Shown here one piece after another: positions 23,614 to 30,799 of a DNA stretch of 59,552 nucleotides. Below the pieces are notes generated by a model, which searched no databases, was not told the DNA's origin, and saw only the letters and a list, made by a program, of their open reading frames with translations. Numbering within the stretch: the first letter of the stretch is position 1; each line of letters begins with the position of its first letter. A program made the translations under genes and the position numbers. This stretch comes from Candidatus Altarchaeota archaeon (GTDB lineage: Archaea > SpSt-1190): assembly GCA_030590165.1 (NCBI GenBank), contig JAUUZA010000001.1, forward strand, positions 1 through 59,552. The letters are read 5' to 3'.

Positions 23614-23675
23614 CAAACTTTTCGAGCGAAAGGACAAGCGACTAAAAGGAGCGAGTCCGAAGCGAGAAAAGTTTG
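23614..23675. repeat. tRNA-abutting hairpin repeat, copy A
   Basis: A 10-bp perfect outer stem (CAAACTTTTC / GAAAAGTTTG) encloses purine-rich internal-loop strands with repeated GCGA motifs (GAGCGAAA and GAAGCGA) and an inner GGAC/GTCC stem. It ends at base 23675, overlapping the last two positions of the tRNA-Arg gene, which is transcribed towards it. The same layout occurs beside tRNA-Leu and tRNA-Val. Confidence 0.8.
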
Positions 23676-23748
23676 GGCCTAGCGGGATTTGAACCCGCGA
23701 CTTACAGCTTAGAAGGCTGTCGCCCTATCCAGGCTAGGCTATAGGCCC
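23674..23748 (-). tRNA. tRNA-Arg (anticodon TCT)
   Basis: The acceptor GGGCCTA/TAGGCCC, D arm GCCT/AGGGC, anticodon stem ACAGC/GCTGT with loop CTTCTAA, and T arm GCGGG-TTCAAAT-CCCGC form a full cloverleaf. The anticodon is TCT, reading AGA and AGG. CCA is not encoded. The 3' end runs directly into hairpin repeat copy A. Confidence 0.95.
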
Positions 23749-23797
23749 TTATCTAAAATAGACAAACTACTTTTATAATAACTGTCCTAAGAATTTT

Positions 23798-25855
23798 GTG
23801 TCGACAACCACCATTCATCATGTTCCAATTCTCTTACAAACTTTGGTTGTCGGGTTGCTAACAGTTCTTGTCGGTTGGAAAATTGCTGCCTTAATTTCAA
23901 ATCCTGTTATTTATCTTGACCCTGCACTTGAAACTGCTGCAAATGAACTTGCAATTGTGTGTGAAGGAAAATTAACTTCAACGACATTGACTCCGCCACC
24001 ACCTGGAGCGAATTATATTATAACAACTTGTTTAGACAAAAGTGCAGCGACCTTGGGATCTACGGCATTCACTCTTTATCAAATGAAAGACCTCATAAAA
24101 AGTGGAAAAGATTTTATTTCTTTTTTCAAATCTCCAAAAAATAATTTAGGAACTCTGTGGAAAAAGTTAGGAAAAGGACTCAACAATCTTGAAGAGGTTG
24201 GTAATTTAAGAAAACCAACTAGTGACCTCTTGGATACTATTGGAGATGTAGGAAACTCTATTGATGATGTCCAAGACGCATTAAAAAGTTTAGAAAATCT
24301 CCCAATTGATAATGTTGACGAAGTAAAAAAGTTACTCACACAAACTGATGACATAAAAGCAAATTTAAAAATTCTTGAAAATTATAAAACCGCAGGGGCA
24401 CCACCTCTAGATCCTAACAGTGAAGAATATGAAAAAATTATAAAAGCAATTAATGACCTTAAATCCCAAACTGCTAGTTTAGAAAATGGTCTCACAAGCT
24501 TTGCTGGTGGTCTAAATAAATTTCTTAAAACAGCAAATAATGCAGGAACTCTTGCCGCTGTTCTTCCAAAAAAATCAAAGGGCCTTACTATTTTCTCTTC
24601 CAAAACTAATAAAGTAATAAGTTCTGCTAAAACAACCTTACTCGATTTAAGTGATTGGCAAGCATCTAAAAATGTTTTCAAAACAATTAATCATGTAATA
24701 ACCTCTATTTCAAGTGGTATTAAGAAGAATAGAAAATCCATTCTTTATGCCAAAAACGCAATGAAATTTGCTCAAGATGTCTCATCTGAAAAAAATAGGC
24801 AAATTATTGATTCATATTTAACAACAAATAGTGAAGTATTCGAAATCTTAGCGGGTTCATTTATTGGGATACCATATTCACCCCTCGTCATAAATATAAT
24901 TAATATGACTGAAGATGATCCAAGGAATGACCGACTAATTGAATTTTCACAATCTGCCTTATATGTGACAGGGGATATGTCTAGTTATACTCGACAATTT
25001 AGAAAAGACAGTTCAACTTTCTTAGCCAGTAGGGGTTATTATCTTACTTCTTCCTTCATAAACGATTTGAATGATTACGAAATTTTAACCTATGACAGTC
25101 AAACGAATATTAATCCTTCAATCTTTTTCAGGCTTGCTTCGGAATTCGCAATCAAGTCAAAACCAATTTGTGAAGAAAGTGAAAATTGCGACACTTACTT
25201 TTCTGACCTTTTTGAATATTCAGTTAATATGAATTTAGATACTACTACTCTCGATGAATTTGAAACAATTTCTAAGTCAAATAATCCTTCAATCATCAAT
25301 CATGAATATCTAAAATTTGCTGATGTATTAAATTTCTTCAAAGAAAAAGATATTGAAGCTGGTCCTGTTTTTGATGACGCCGTTGAAGTTCAAAAAGAGG
25401 TTGGAAGTTGGATGGGTGAAAATTGCGAAACTTCTATTTTAAATCTTGATGAAATTGGTCCTGTTGAAGTAACTTCTTGTGGATTAGTAATTGATTGTTC
25501 ACCTATTGAATTTTGTTATGTTGGTCTCCCAGTAGTGAATGCCGATCCTTGGATTCCTTATATTCCTGTAACTTACTTAGACGGAGATGAGGTTGAAGGA
25601 CTTGGAAATTTAATAGGGATGAACTATGACTCAACAGAAAGGGTAATAACCCCAAAATGGTGGGGAGGGGCCTGTCTAACCCCAAGACAACTTGAACACA
25701 TTTATATTTGTGTATCTTTACCTAGTTTCAGTCGGTGTAAGGTTGTTGACTGTGGGAAACAATTGGATATTGAACCAACAAGATTTACCCCAACAGTAAC
25801 TGCTGAAGATATTGGAGAAAAAATGGAAATAAGGGGGAACTTCGCAACATGGTAA
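23798..25855 (+). CDS. 685-aa membrane-anchored coiled-coil protein with Cys-rich C-terminal domain
   Basis: I do not recognise this protein. It has one N-terminal span (LLQTLVVGLLTVLVGWKIAAL), then about 250 residues of helical, probably coiled-coil sequence (SIDDVQDALKSLENLPID; LNDLKSQ-like heptads), a globular region, and a C-terminal domain of about 170 residues with paired cysteines (CETSIL, TSCGLVIDCSP, EFCYVGLP, GGACLTP, YICVSL, RCKVVDCG). The cysteines suggest an extracellular disulfide-bonded tip on a stalk. It starts at GTG 23798, 23 bases after TTTATAAT. Its last 7 bases overlap pth2, so a housekeeping gene depends on its transcript. Confidence 0.7.
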   Translation: MSTTTIHHVPILLQTLVVGLLTVLVGWKIAALISNPVIYLDPALETAANELAIVCEGKLTSTTLTPPPPGANYIITTCLDKSAATLGSTAFTLYQMKDLIKSGKDFISFFKSPKNNLGTLWKKLGKGLNNLEEVGNLRKPTSDLLDTIGDVGNSIDDVQDALKSLENLPIDNVDEVKKLLTQTDDIKANLKILENYKTAGAPPLDPNSEEYEKIIKAINDLKSQTASLENGLTSFAGGLNKFLKTANNAGTLAAVLPKKSKGLTIFSSKTNKVISSAKTTLLDLSDWQASKNVFKTINHVITSISSGIKKNRKSILYAKNAMKFAQDVSSEKNRQIIDSYLTTNSEVFEILAGSFIGIPYSPLVINIINMTEDDPRNDRLIEFSQSALYVTGDMSSYTRQFRKDSSTFLASRGYYLTSSFINDLNDYEILTYDSQTNINPSIFFRLASEFAIKSKPICEESENCDTYFSDLFEYSVNMNLDTTTLDEFETISKSNNPSIINHEYLKFADVLNFFKEKDIEAGPVFDDAVEVQKEVGSWMGENCETSILNLDEIGPVEVTSCGLVIDCSPIEFCYVGLPVVNADPWIPYIPVTYLDGDEVEGLGNLIGMNYDSTERVITPKWWGGACLTPRQLEHIYICVSLPSFSRCKVVDCGKQLDIEPTRFTPTVTAEDIGEKMEIRGNFATW

Positions 25856-26193
25856 AACAAATTATAATAGTTAGGAAAGACATCAAAATGGGAAAAGGAA
25901 AAACTGCAGCACAAGTGGCCCACGCAAGTCTCGGTGCATATAAAAAAGCAAAAAAACTTTCACCTAAACTAATTGCAGAATGGGAAAGTGAAGGTGAGAA
26001 AAAAGTTGTTCTCAAGGGAACGCTTGAAGACCTCATTAATTTTAAGCAATGGGCGGATGCAAAAAAAATCCCAAGTTACATGGTAAGTGACGCAGGAAGA
26101 ACCCAACTCGCACCTGGAACTGTAACTACACTTGGAATAGGTCCAGAAAAAGATGAAGAACTCAAAGAAACTAAAATTCTTAAATTACTTTAA
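25849..26193 (+). CDS. pth2: Peptidyl-tRNA hydrolase 2
   Basis: The 114-aa protein reads VKQIIIVRKDIKMGKGKTAA, AQVAHASLGAYKKA, and MVSDAGRTQLAPGTVTTLGI with GPEKDEEL, the full Pth2 signature. It releases tRNA from stalled peptidyl-tRNA. It overlaps the end of the 685-aa membrane-protein gene by 7 bases and ends next to the convergent gene at 26194. Confidence 0.97.
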   Translation: MVKQIIIVRKDIKMGKGKTAAQVAHASLGAYKKAKKLSPKLIAEWESEGEKKVVLKGTLEDLINFKQWADAKKIPSYMVSDAGRTQLAPGTVTTLGIGPEKDEELKETKILKLL

Positions 26194-26694
26194 TTACCAA
26201 TTATATGAAACTTCTTCAGTTTGAGTACCAGAATCCTTCCATCCTTCCTTTGAAAGTTCAAGAGCCTTCTTTACAGTTGGAAGAGTTCTCTCAAGCTCAT
26301 TTGTCACAAAAGTAATGGTTTCAACCATTATTTGTTCTGGGTTTTCACTTGTTGTGGCTTCAAAAGCACGAAGTGAAAAAGTCTTGTGCAAAACTACACA
26401 AGTCTTCAAAACATCCATCAATTCAGTTTTCATATGTTTTACAAATTTATTATCTTGAGATAAAATGAAATCAGTTGGCGAAATAAAACCTATCATTCCA
26501 TTTGCTAAGTGTATTGGGGCTTTTCTTGAAAACGCAAAAAGACTTAGAACACTATCAACATCATCTTCTTTTGGGAAACCAAAAACAGACATAAATGTTT
26601 TCAATTCAGGTAAATCCTTATGTTTCTTTTTTAATTTAGAATATTCAACTCTAATTTCTTTAATTCCCGTCATACACTTTACATAAATAGTCAT
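26194..26694 (-). CDS. Cytosolic protein of unknown function
   Basis: The 166-aa protein lacks signal peptide and spans. It has a charged N-terminal helix (EYSKLKKKHKDLPELKTFM), a central alpha/beta region (HLANGMIGFISPTDFILS) and a long C-terminal helix (ELERTLPTVKKALELSKEGW). No family is recognised. The 53-bp gap to the divergent gene at 26748 has TTTAAATA at 26721-26728, possibly shared, though the 30-base distance to this start is long. Confidence 0.55.
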   Translation of the reverse strand: MTIYVKCMTGIKEIRVEYSKLKKKHKDLPELKTFMSVFGFPKEDDVDSVLSLFAFSRKAPIHLANGMIGFISPTDFILSQDNKFVKHMKTELMDVLKTCVVLHKTFSLRAFEATTSENPEQIMVETITFVTNELERTLPTVKKALELSKEGWKDSGTQTEEVSYNW

Positions 26695-26747
26695 TTATAA
26701 GGCTTAAAGACGGTTAATCTTTTAAATAACTACTTTAAAATAAAAAC

Positions 26748-26957
26748 ATGAAATACAATCTAAAATTAAGGTATAAACCAATTCTTGATGAAACTCTCAG
26801 CTCTTTAGATGATGGGAGTATAAAATTTGAAACAACGAAAAATTTTGTAGAGGGTTTGTATAACGAAACAAAATTATCAAAAAATGAGATAGGTACTGCA
26901 ATAAAATGTGCAATATTAAACAGCCTTTGTGTTTATGTAAATCAAAATGAAAAATAA
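26748..26957 (+). CDS. 69-aa protein of unknown function
   Basis: The short product (LRYKPILDETLSSLDDGSIK; NEIGTAIKCAILNSLCVYV) appears to be a small helical protein. No motif is recognised. A TTTAAATA box is centred about 24 bases before the ATG, which supports expression as a leaderless mRNA. Confidence 0.45.
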   Translation: MKYNLKLRYKPILDETLSSLDDGSIKFETTKNFVEGLYNETKLSKNEIGTAIKCAILNSLCVYVNQNEK

Positions 26958-26981
26958 ATTTTAAATAAAATATATTTTACT

Positions 26982-27031
26982 CAATTTTTTTTGAGTGTAT
27001 CCCGCGAAGCGAGAGCAGTGAAAAAAAGTTG
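26982..27031. repeat. Hairpin repeat, degenerate copy 0
   Basis: An A/T-rich outer stem (CAATTTTTTTT / AAAAAAAGTTG) encloses GAGTGTA and GCAGTGA strands that correspond to the GAGCGGA/GTAGTGA internal loop of copies 1 and 2, with a short inner CGC-GAA-GCG hairpin. It lies in line with the two full copies before tRNA-Leu and looks like an older diverged unit. Confidence 0.55.
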
Positions 27032-27068
27032 CCAAGTATAAGCGGGATTTGTGGGAGGAAATTTTATT

Positions 27069-27127
27069 CAAACTTTTCGAGCGGACCCCTGCGAGGAAAG
27101 CGAGCAGGGGGTAGTGAGAAAAGCTTG
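27069..27127. repeat. Hairpin repeat, copy 1
   Basis: The outer stem is CAAACTTTTC / GAAAAGCTTG (one G-T wobble). The conserved internal loop is GAGCGGA / GTAGTGA, and the inner stem CCCCTGC / GCAGGGG carries a GAGGAAAGCGA loop. It is nearly identical to copy 2, 96 bp downstream. The linker between them (27128-27164) starts with a perfect TCCCGC-ATAG-GCGGGA hairpin and is itself a diverged copy of 27032-27068, so the whole 96-bp unit has been duplicated in tandem. Confidence 0.8.
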
Positions 27128-27164
27128 TCCCGCATAGGCGGGACTTGCAGAAGGAAATTTTACT

Positions 27165-27223
27165 CAAGCTTTTCGAGCGGACCCCTGCGAGGAAAGCGAG
27201 CAGGGGGTAGTGAGAAAAGCTTG
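27165..27223. repeat. Hairpin repeat, copy 2, abutting tRNA-Leu
   Basis: A perfect 10-bp outer stem (CAAGCTTTTC / GAAAAGCTTG), the GAGCGGA/GTAGTGA internal loop and a perfect inner stem CCCCTGC / GCAGGGG make a long cruciform. It ends at 27223, overlapping the last two positions of the tRNA-Leu gene, exactly as copy A overlaps tRNA-Arg. The inner stem sequence equals the acceptor stem of the adjacent tRNA-Leu. Confidence 0.85.
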
Positions 27224-27306
27224 CAGGGGATGAGATTTGAACTCACGAACCCACTAGGGACAGGAATCTGAATCCTGCGCGTTTGGCCAAGCTCCGCCAC
27301 CCCTGC
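27222..27306 (-). tRNA. tRNA-Leu (anticodon CAG)
   Basis: This type II tRNA has acceptor GCAGGGG/CCCCTGC, anticodon stem CAGGA/TCCTG with loop TTCAGAT, a long variable arm (TCCCTAGTGGGTTC) and T arm GTGAG-TTCAAAT-CTCAT. The anticodon is CAG. No intron; CCA is not encoded. Its 3' end runs into hairpin repeat copy 2. Confidence 0.95.
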
Positions 27307-27356
27307 AGCAATTATCCTTTCAAAGAGTAATTTAAATATGTAGTTTCATACTTATT

Positions 27357-27911
27357 GTGGACCCACGAATTAAAGTTGCACTCAAAGCCATAGAAATTAT
27401 GGAGAAATTACAACATTCAAAACTCCTTCGTTCTGATTTTCACGTCCTTACATCAAAAGTTAAACAACTTCAATGGATTGAAGATTTAAATTACTTGAAA
27501 AAAGAATGTGATTTTTTAGAAAAATTTTCATATGATTCTCTAAAATTTGATTCAAAAATAAATGCTGAAATGAAATGGTGCACAAACACTTTGAAAAAAC
27601 TCAAGTCTCGATTTGACAAGGGAAAAAGTGAATCAATTCTCGTAGGTCTTGATGTTGGTGTTGGTGAAATAATAACCACTTCAAAAGTTTCGGATAAACT
27701 TACTGTTTGTCGAATATCTTCAAAAATAGGGGATTTTACAGTTATCACAAATTTGAGTGTGAAAAAAGGAAATCGTTTGCCCTTTGTAATTTTACCGCCA
27801 ACTGTAATTGGCGGTGTAATGAGCGAAGCTATGTTTGTTTGGGGGCCAATTAAATCCCTTGATGAAATTGATTGGAAGAAGGTTGAGGGGACTGTTTCTG
27901 CTTTCTTCTAA
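27357..27911 (+). CDS. Protein with C-terminal EMAP/CsaA-like tRNA-binding domain
   Basis: The 184-aa product has about 85 residues of helical N-terminal sequence and a C-terminal OB fold. The OB fold includes VGLDVGVGEIITTSKVSDKL (matching the VGxIxxaxxhPxADKL start of the family), ITNLSVKKGNRLPFVILPP and GGVMSEAMFVWGPI (matching GvxSeGMll). This is the tRNA-binding fold of Arc1p/EMAP-II and MetRS tails. It may deliver tRNA to a synthetase or act in quality control. It starts at GTG 27357, about 22-25 bases after TTTAAATAT, and lies between tRNA-Leu and tRNA-Val on the opposite strand. Confidence 0.75.
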   Translation: MDPRIKVALKAIEIMEKLQHSKLLRSDFHVLTSKVKQLQWIEDLNYLKKECDFLEKFSYDSLKFDSKINAEMKWCTNTLKKLKSRFDKGKSESILVGLDVGVGEIITTSKVSDKLTVCRISSKIGDFTVITNLSVKKGNRLPFVILPPTVIGGVMSEAMFVWGPIKSLDEIDWKKVEGTVSAFF

Positions 27912-27918
27912 CTTTGAT

Positions 27919-27990
27919 GAAACTTTTCGAGCGGAGCCCGAATCCCGCGTAGAGGAAGAGCGGGATGAGGGCGTAGTGAAGAAAAGTTTC
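27919..27990. repeat. Hairpin repeat, copy D, next to tRNA-Val
   Basis: The outer stem is GAAACTTTTC / GAAAAGTTTC and the internal loop GAGCGGA / GTAGTGA is the same as in copies 1 and 2. The inner part differs: GCCC/GGGC, a GA/GA mismatch pair, then ATCCCGC/GCGGGAT with an 11-base loop. It ends one base before the tRNA-Val gene. The conserved outer stem and loop with replaced inner stems implies selection on structure or a modular origin. Confidence 0.82.
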
Positions 27991-27991
27991 T

Positions 27992-28065
27992 TGGGGCTGC
28001 CCGGATTCGAACCGGGGACCTCCGCCGTGTGAGGGCGGCGTCATAGCCAACTAAACCACAACCCC
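27992..28065 (-). tRNA. tRNA-Val (anticodon CAC)
   Basis: The acceptor GGGGTTG/CAGCCCC, anticodon stem CCGCC/GGCGG with loop CTCACAC and T arm CCCGG-TTCGAAT-CCGGG form a complete tRNA with anticodon CAC. CCA is not encoded. Hairpin repeat copy D lies one base past its 3' end. Confidence 0.95.
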
Positions 28066-28127
28066 TCAATCATAATTAGTTCGAAATGTTTTATAATGTT
28101 TATTTAGTAGTGGCGTTAGAATCTTAT

Positions 28128-28373
28128 ATGAAAATTAATTGGGATAAGCCCCAAGCAAACAAGGCCGTTCGAGTCATGGGCTCAGTCCTTATGCTTGAAA
28201 GTTTCATCATTATTTTCCTTTCAATTAGTCGTTTTTCAGACCTCGTCCTTGCAGCTGCATTATTCATTTTAGGAAGAGTAAGTATAATTCTAACTGAAAG
28301 TGATTTTTGGGACAACCTATTTGAACCACATAACAAACAAGTTTATAAAATCAGAAAAGTCAAACATAAATGA
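28128..28373 (+). CDS. Small two-span membrane protein upstream of ABC exporter
   Basis: The product (KINWDKPQANKAVRVMGSVL) has two hydrophobic spans (VLMLESFIIIFLSISRF and LVLAAALFILGRVSIILT) and a charged tail. The longest frame begins at 28086, but the TTTATAAT box at about 28094-28100 lies inside that extension, so the ATG at 28128 is preferred (81 aa). Its stop overlaps the ABC ATPase start as ATGA, so it is probably an accessory part of the exporter. The family is not recognised. Confidence 0.6.
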   Translation: MKINWDKPQANKAVRVMGSVLMLESFIIIFLSISRFSDLVLAAALFILGRVSIILTESDFWDNLFEPHNKQVYKIRKVKHK

Positions 28374-29332
28374 CTGAAGCTCCTATTGTTTTTGTAAAAA
28401 ATCTTAAGAAAAAATACAAAGATGGAACAATGGCAGTTAAAGGTATTTCATTCAAAATAAAAAAGGGTGAAATTTTTGGCTTTTTAGGGCCTAATGGAGC
28501 CGGAAAAACAACCACAATTAAGATACTCACAACCTTACTAAAACCAACTGAGGGAAAAGCAATAATTTCTGGCGTGGACGTTGAAGAACAATCACACAAA
28601 GTTAGACAAAAAATTGGAGTTGTCTTTCAAACACCTGCCTTAGATTCAAAATTAACAGCTTGGGAAAATCTTGATTTTCACGCAAGACTCTATGGAATAC
28701 CTTCCACAAGAAGAGATAAAAGAATAAAACAAGTCCTCAAACTTGTTGGTCTTAATAAAATCTCAAAAAAATTGGTTGAGAAATTTTCAGGTGGAATGAA
28801 ACGCCGTCTTGAACTTGCCAGAGGTTTAATGCATAATCCTGAAATATTATTCTTAGATGAACCTACTCTTGGATTAGATGTTCAAACCCGTAATAAAATC
28901 TGGGAATACATTATGAAAATTAAAAAAGATGAAAATATGACAATCTTTCTAACAACGCATTATATGGAAGAAGCAGAGAAGGTTTGCGAAAGAATTGCAA
29001 TAATTGATGAAGGAAAAATCTTGAAAATGGGAACGCCACAAGAATTAATTGACGCTTCCTGTCATGGGATTATTACTGTAAAAACTAAGAATAAAATTAA
29101 AAAAAGTTCGAATATTCTAAATGTCAAAAAAATGAATGGAAAAACTTTGATAAAAGTGAAGGATAATAAAAAAATAACAAAAGTGATAAGTGAAATAATG
29201 AAAAAATACGAAGTTGAAGAAATTAGTATTAGTAAGCCTTCACTTGAAGATGTATTTCTTAATCTAACTGGAAAAAGTATAAGGGATGATAAACCACAAA
29301 AAAGAAAATTAAGGATAGGTAGATTCAGATGA
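28370..29332 (+). CDS. ABC-2 type exporter, ATP-binding subunit (DrrA-like)
   Basis: The 320-aa ATPase has Walker A GPNGAGKTT (about 40-48), the signature FSGGMKRRLELARGL (about 139-153), Walker B ILFLDEPTLGLD and the H-loop LTTHYMEEAEKV. The C-terminal 100 residues match the DrrA/CcmA-type extension. It powers the permease encoded next, with which it overlaps by ATGA. The cargo is unknown; relatives export drugs, lipids or polysaccharides. Confidence 0.93.
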   Translation: MTEAPIVFVKNLKKKYKDGTMAVKGISFKIKKGEIFGFLGPNGAGKTTTIKILTTLLKPTEGKAIISGVDVEEQSHKVRQKIGVVFQTPALDSKLTAWENLDFHARLYGIPSTRRDKRIKQVLKLVGLNKISKKLVEKFSGGMKRRLELARGLMHNPEILFLDEPTLGLDVQTRNKIWEYIMKIKKDENMTIFLTTHYMEEAEKVCERIAIIDEGKILKMGTPQELIDASCHGIITVKTKNKIKKSSNILNVKKMNGKTLIKVKDNKKITKVISEIMKKYEVEEISISKPSLEDVFLNLTGKSIRDDKPQKRKLRIGRFR

Positions 29333-30072
29333 AAGATAATAGAGAACTCCAATCAATATATGTATCTTGGAAACGAGTGATGATTAGACTCAGTCGTTCA
29401 AAAGGTAGATTATTTGGAACTATGTTTCAACCAGTTTTATTCCTTATTACCTTCGGTCTTGGTTTCCGAAAGGTTGGTGGAAATCTTGAATTTGTTTTAC
29501 CTGGTATCCTTGCAATGAATGCCATAATGTCTTCAGCAATGGCAGGAATTAGTGTTATTTGGGACAGGGAATTTGGGTTCTTAAAAGAAATACTAATAGC
29601 TCCAGTTAGTAGGGCTTCTGCTGTTATTGGACGCAGTCTTGGGGCAATAACAACTGCACTAATCCAAGGTATTTGGATTGGTTTTCTTGGAATTTTATTT
29701 GGAGCTAAAATAAATTATTTAGGAATAATACCTGCCTTTGTATTTTTAAGTTTAATATCCGCCCTTTCAGTTGGAATAGGACTTGCCTTCTCAAGTAAAT
29801 TAAGTGATTTTGAAAGTTTTCAAATTATTCATAATTTAATTATTATGCCTTTAATATTTCTATCATCTGCATTCATAGATGTTTCAACTGCACCAAAATG
29901 GTTAGTTTTTATTACAAAAGTGAATCCATTTAGTTATGGAATTAATGGATTACGGTATTCACTAACAGGAACTGGAACAGTGAATGTATTTTTTGATTTT
30001 GGGGTTATTTCACTTTTTGTGATACTCGCTACAATAATTAGTATACGCCTATTTGAAAAAATTGAGGTTTAG
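29329..30072 (+). CDS. ABC-2 type exporter, permease subunit (DrrB-like)
   Basis: The 247-aa protein has six spans typical of ABC-2 permeases: GTMFQPVLFLITFGLGF, LPGILAMNAIMSSAMAGISV, SVGIGLAFSSKL, IIMPLIFLSSAF and the conserved KVNPFSYGINGLRYSLTG. It works with the ATPase encoded immediately upstream. It ends with TAG, which matters for interpreting the TAG inside the MEMO gene at 32445. Confidence 0.92.
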   Translation: MKDNRELQSIYVSWKRVMIRLSRSKGRLFGTMFQPVLFLITFGLGFRKVGGNLEFVLPGILAMNAIMSSAMAGISVIWDREFGFLKEILIAPVSRASAVIGRSLGAITTALIQGIWIGFLGILFGAKINYLGIIPAFVFLSLISALSVGIGLAFSSKLSDFESFQIIHNLIIMPLIFLSSAFIDVSTAPKWLVFITKVNPFSYGINGLRYSLTGTGTVNVFFDFGVISLFVILATIISIRLFEKIEV

Positions 30073-30097
30073 TTTTATTTGTTGACCACTTTTCTAA

Positions 30098-30673
30098 TTA
30101 AAGTTCTAAAAGAATTTTCTCAAATTTTCTATATACTAAATACGAAGTAGGTAAGGCTATGATTACTAAAATTGTTAAATATTTTCCGTAAGCATTAATT
30201 AAATGCCAGTTTTCTCCTAAGGTGTAACCACTGAAAGCAAAAACAAAATTCCAGATTATAGTTGCAATTGAATTTAGGAAAATAAATTTTCTTAATGGAA
30301 ATTTTGCTATTGCTGCAGGGAGAGGAATAAACATTCTAAGTGCTGGGATTAATCTTCCAAAAAATACGGCTTTGTCTCCAAATTTCTTGAAGAAATTTTT
30401 TGACATTGTAATTTGTTTTTCTATGAAACTTATTTTGTGAATAAATTTTATTTTTGAGCCCCATAAAAATATTATTAATGAGCCTATGAAATTTAGGATA
30501 CTTCCCCAGAAAGCAACAGTAAGCCAAGAGAAATATCCTCGTGAGGCTAAGAAACCTCCAAAAGGTACGACTATGAAACTTGGGATGGGAATCATCATTC
30601 CTTCAAGAAGAATTGATAAAAGGACGGCAAATAGACCATATTGCTCAAGAATTGGAATAATAAATTCAAACAC
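30098..30673 (-). CDS. DedA/VTT-domain membrane protein
   Basis: The 191-aa protein has EQYGLFAVLLSILLEGMMIP, the family motif FFGRLIPALRMFIPLPAAIA and four to five further hydrophobic segments. DedA-family proteins act in lipid transport or scrambling and membrane homeostasis. It starts at GTG 30673, 25 bases from TATAAAAG-type box 30695-30702. The 126-bp stretch to 30799 holds this promoter and nothing else recognisable. Confidence 0.9.
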   Translation of the reverse strand: MFEFIIPILEQYGLFAVLLSILLEGMMIPIPSFIVVPFGGFLASRGYFSWLTVAFWGSILNFIGSLIIFLWGSKIKFIHKISFIEKQITMSKNFFKKFGDKAVFFGRLIPALRMFIPLPAAIAKFPLRKFIFLNSIATIIWNFVFAFSGYTLGENWHLINAYGKYLTILVIIALPTSYLVYRKFEKILLEL

Positions 30674-30799
30674 TATAAACTTTACAAAATCAAGTATAAA
30701 AGAATTTATTAAAGAAACACTAAAAGTATAAACTTAAACCTAAGCTTCAATTAAATTAAAAAACAATTATTCTCCTTCCAAGACAGTCTTAATATATTA

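Noticed and set aside
26982-27223. CRISPR array
   Set aside because: The repeat is a 59-bp hairpin with 37-bp linkers that are themselves repeated; there are no unique spacers and no cas genes.
26961-27271. Open frames on both strands across the repeats before tRNA-Leu
   Set aside because: They consist of the tandem hairpin units translated in arbitrary frames; the near-identical peptide blocks follow the DNA repeat, and no promoter or start signal fits.
27357-28065. Genomic island or integrated element bounded by tRNA genes
   Set aside because: There is no integrase, no att-like direct repeat of a tRNA 3' end and no change in base composition; the genes between the tRNAs look native.
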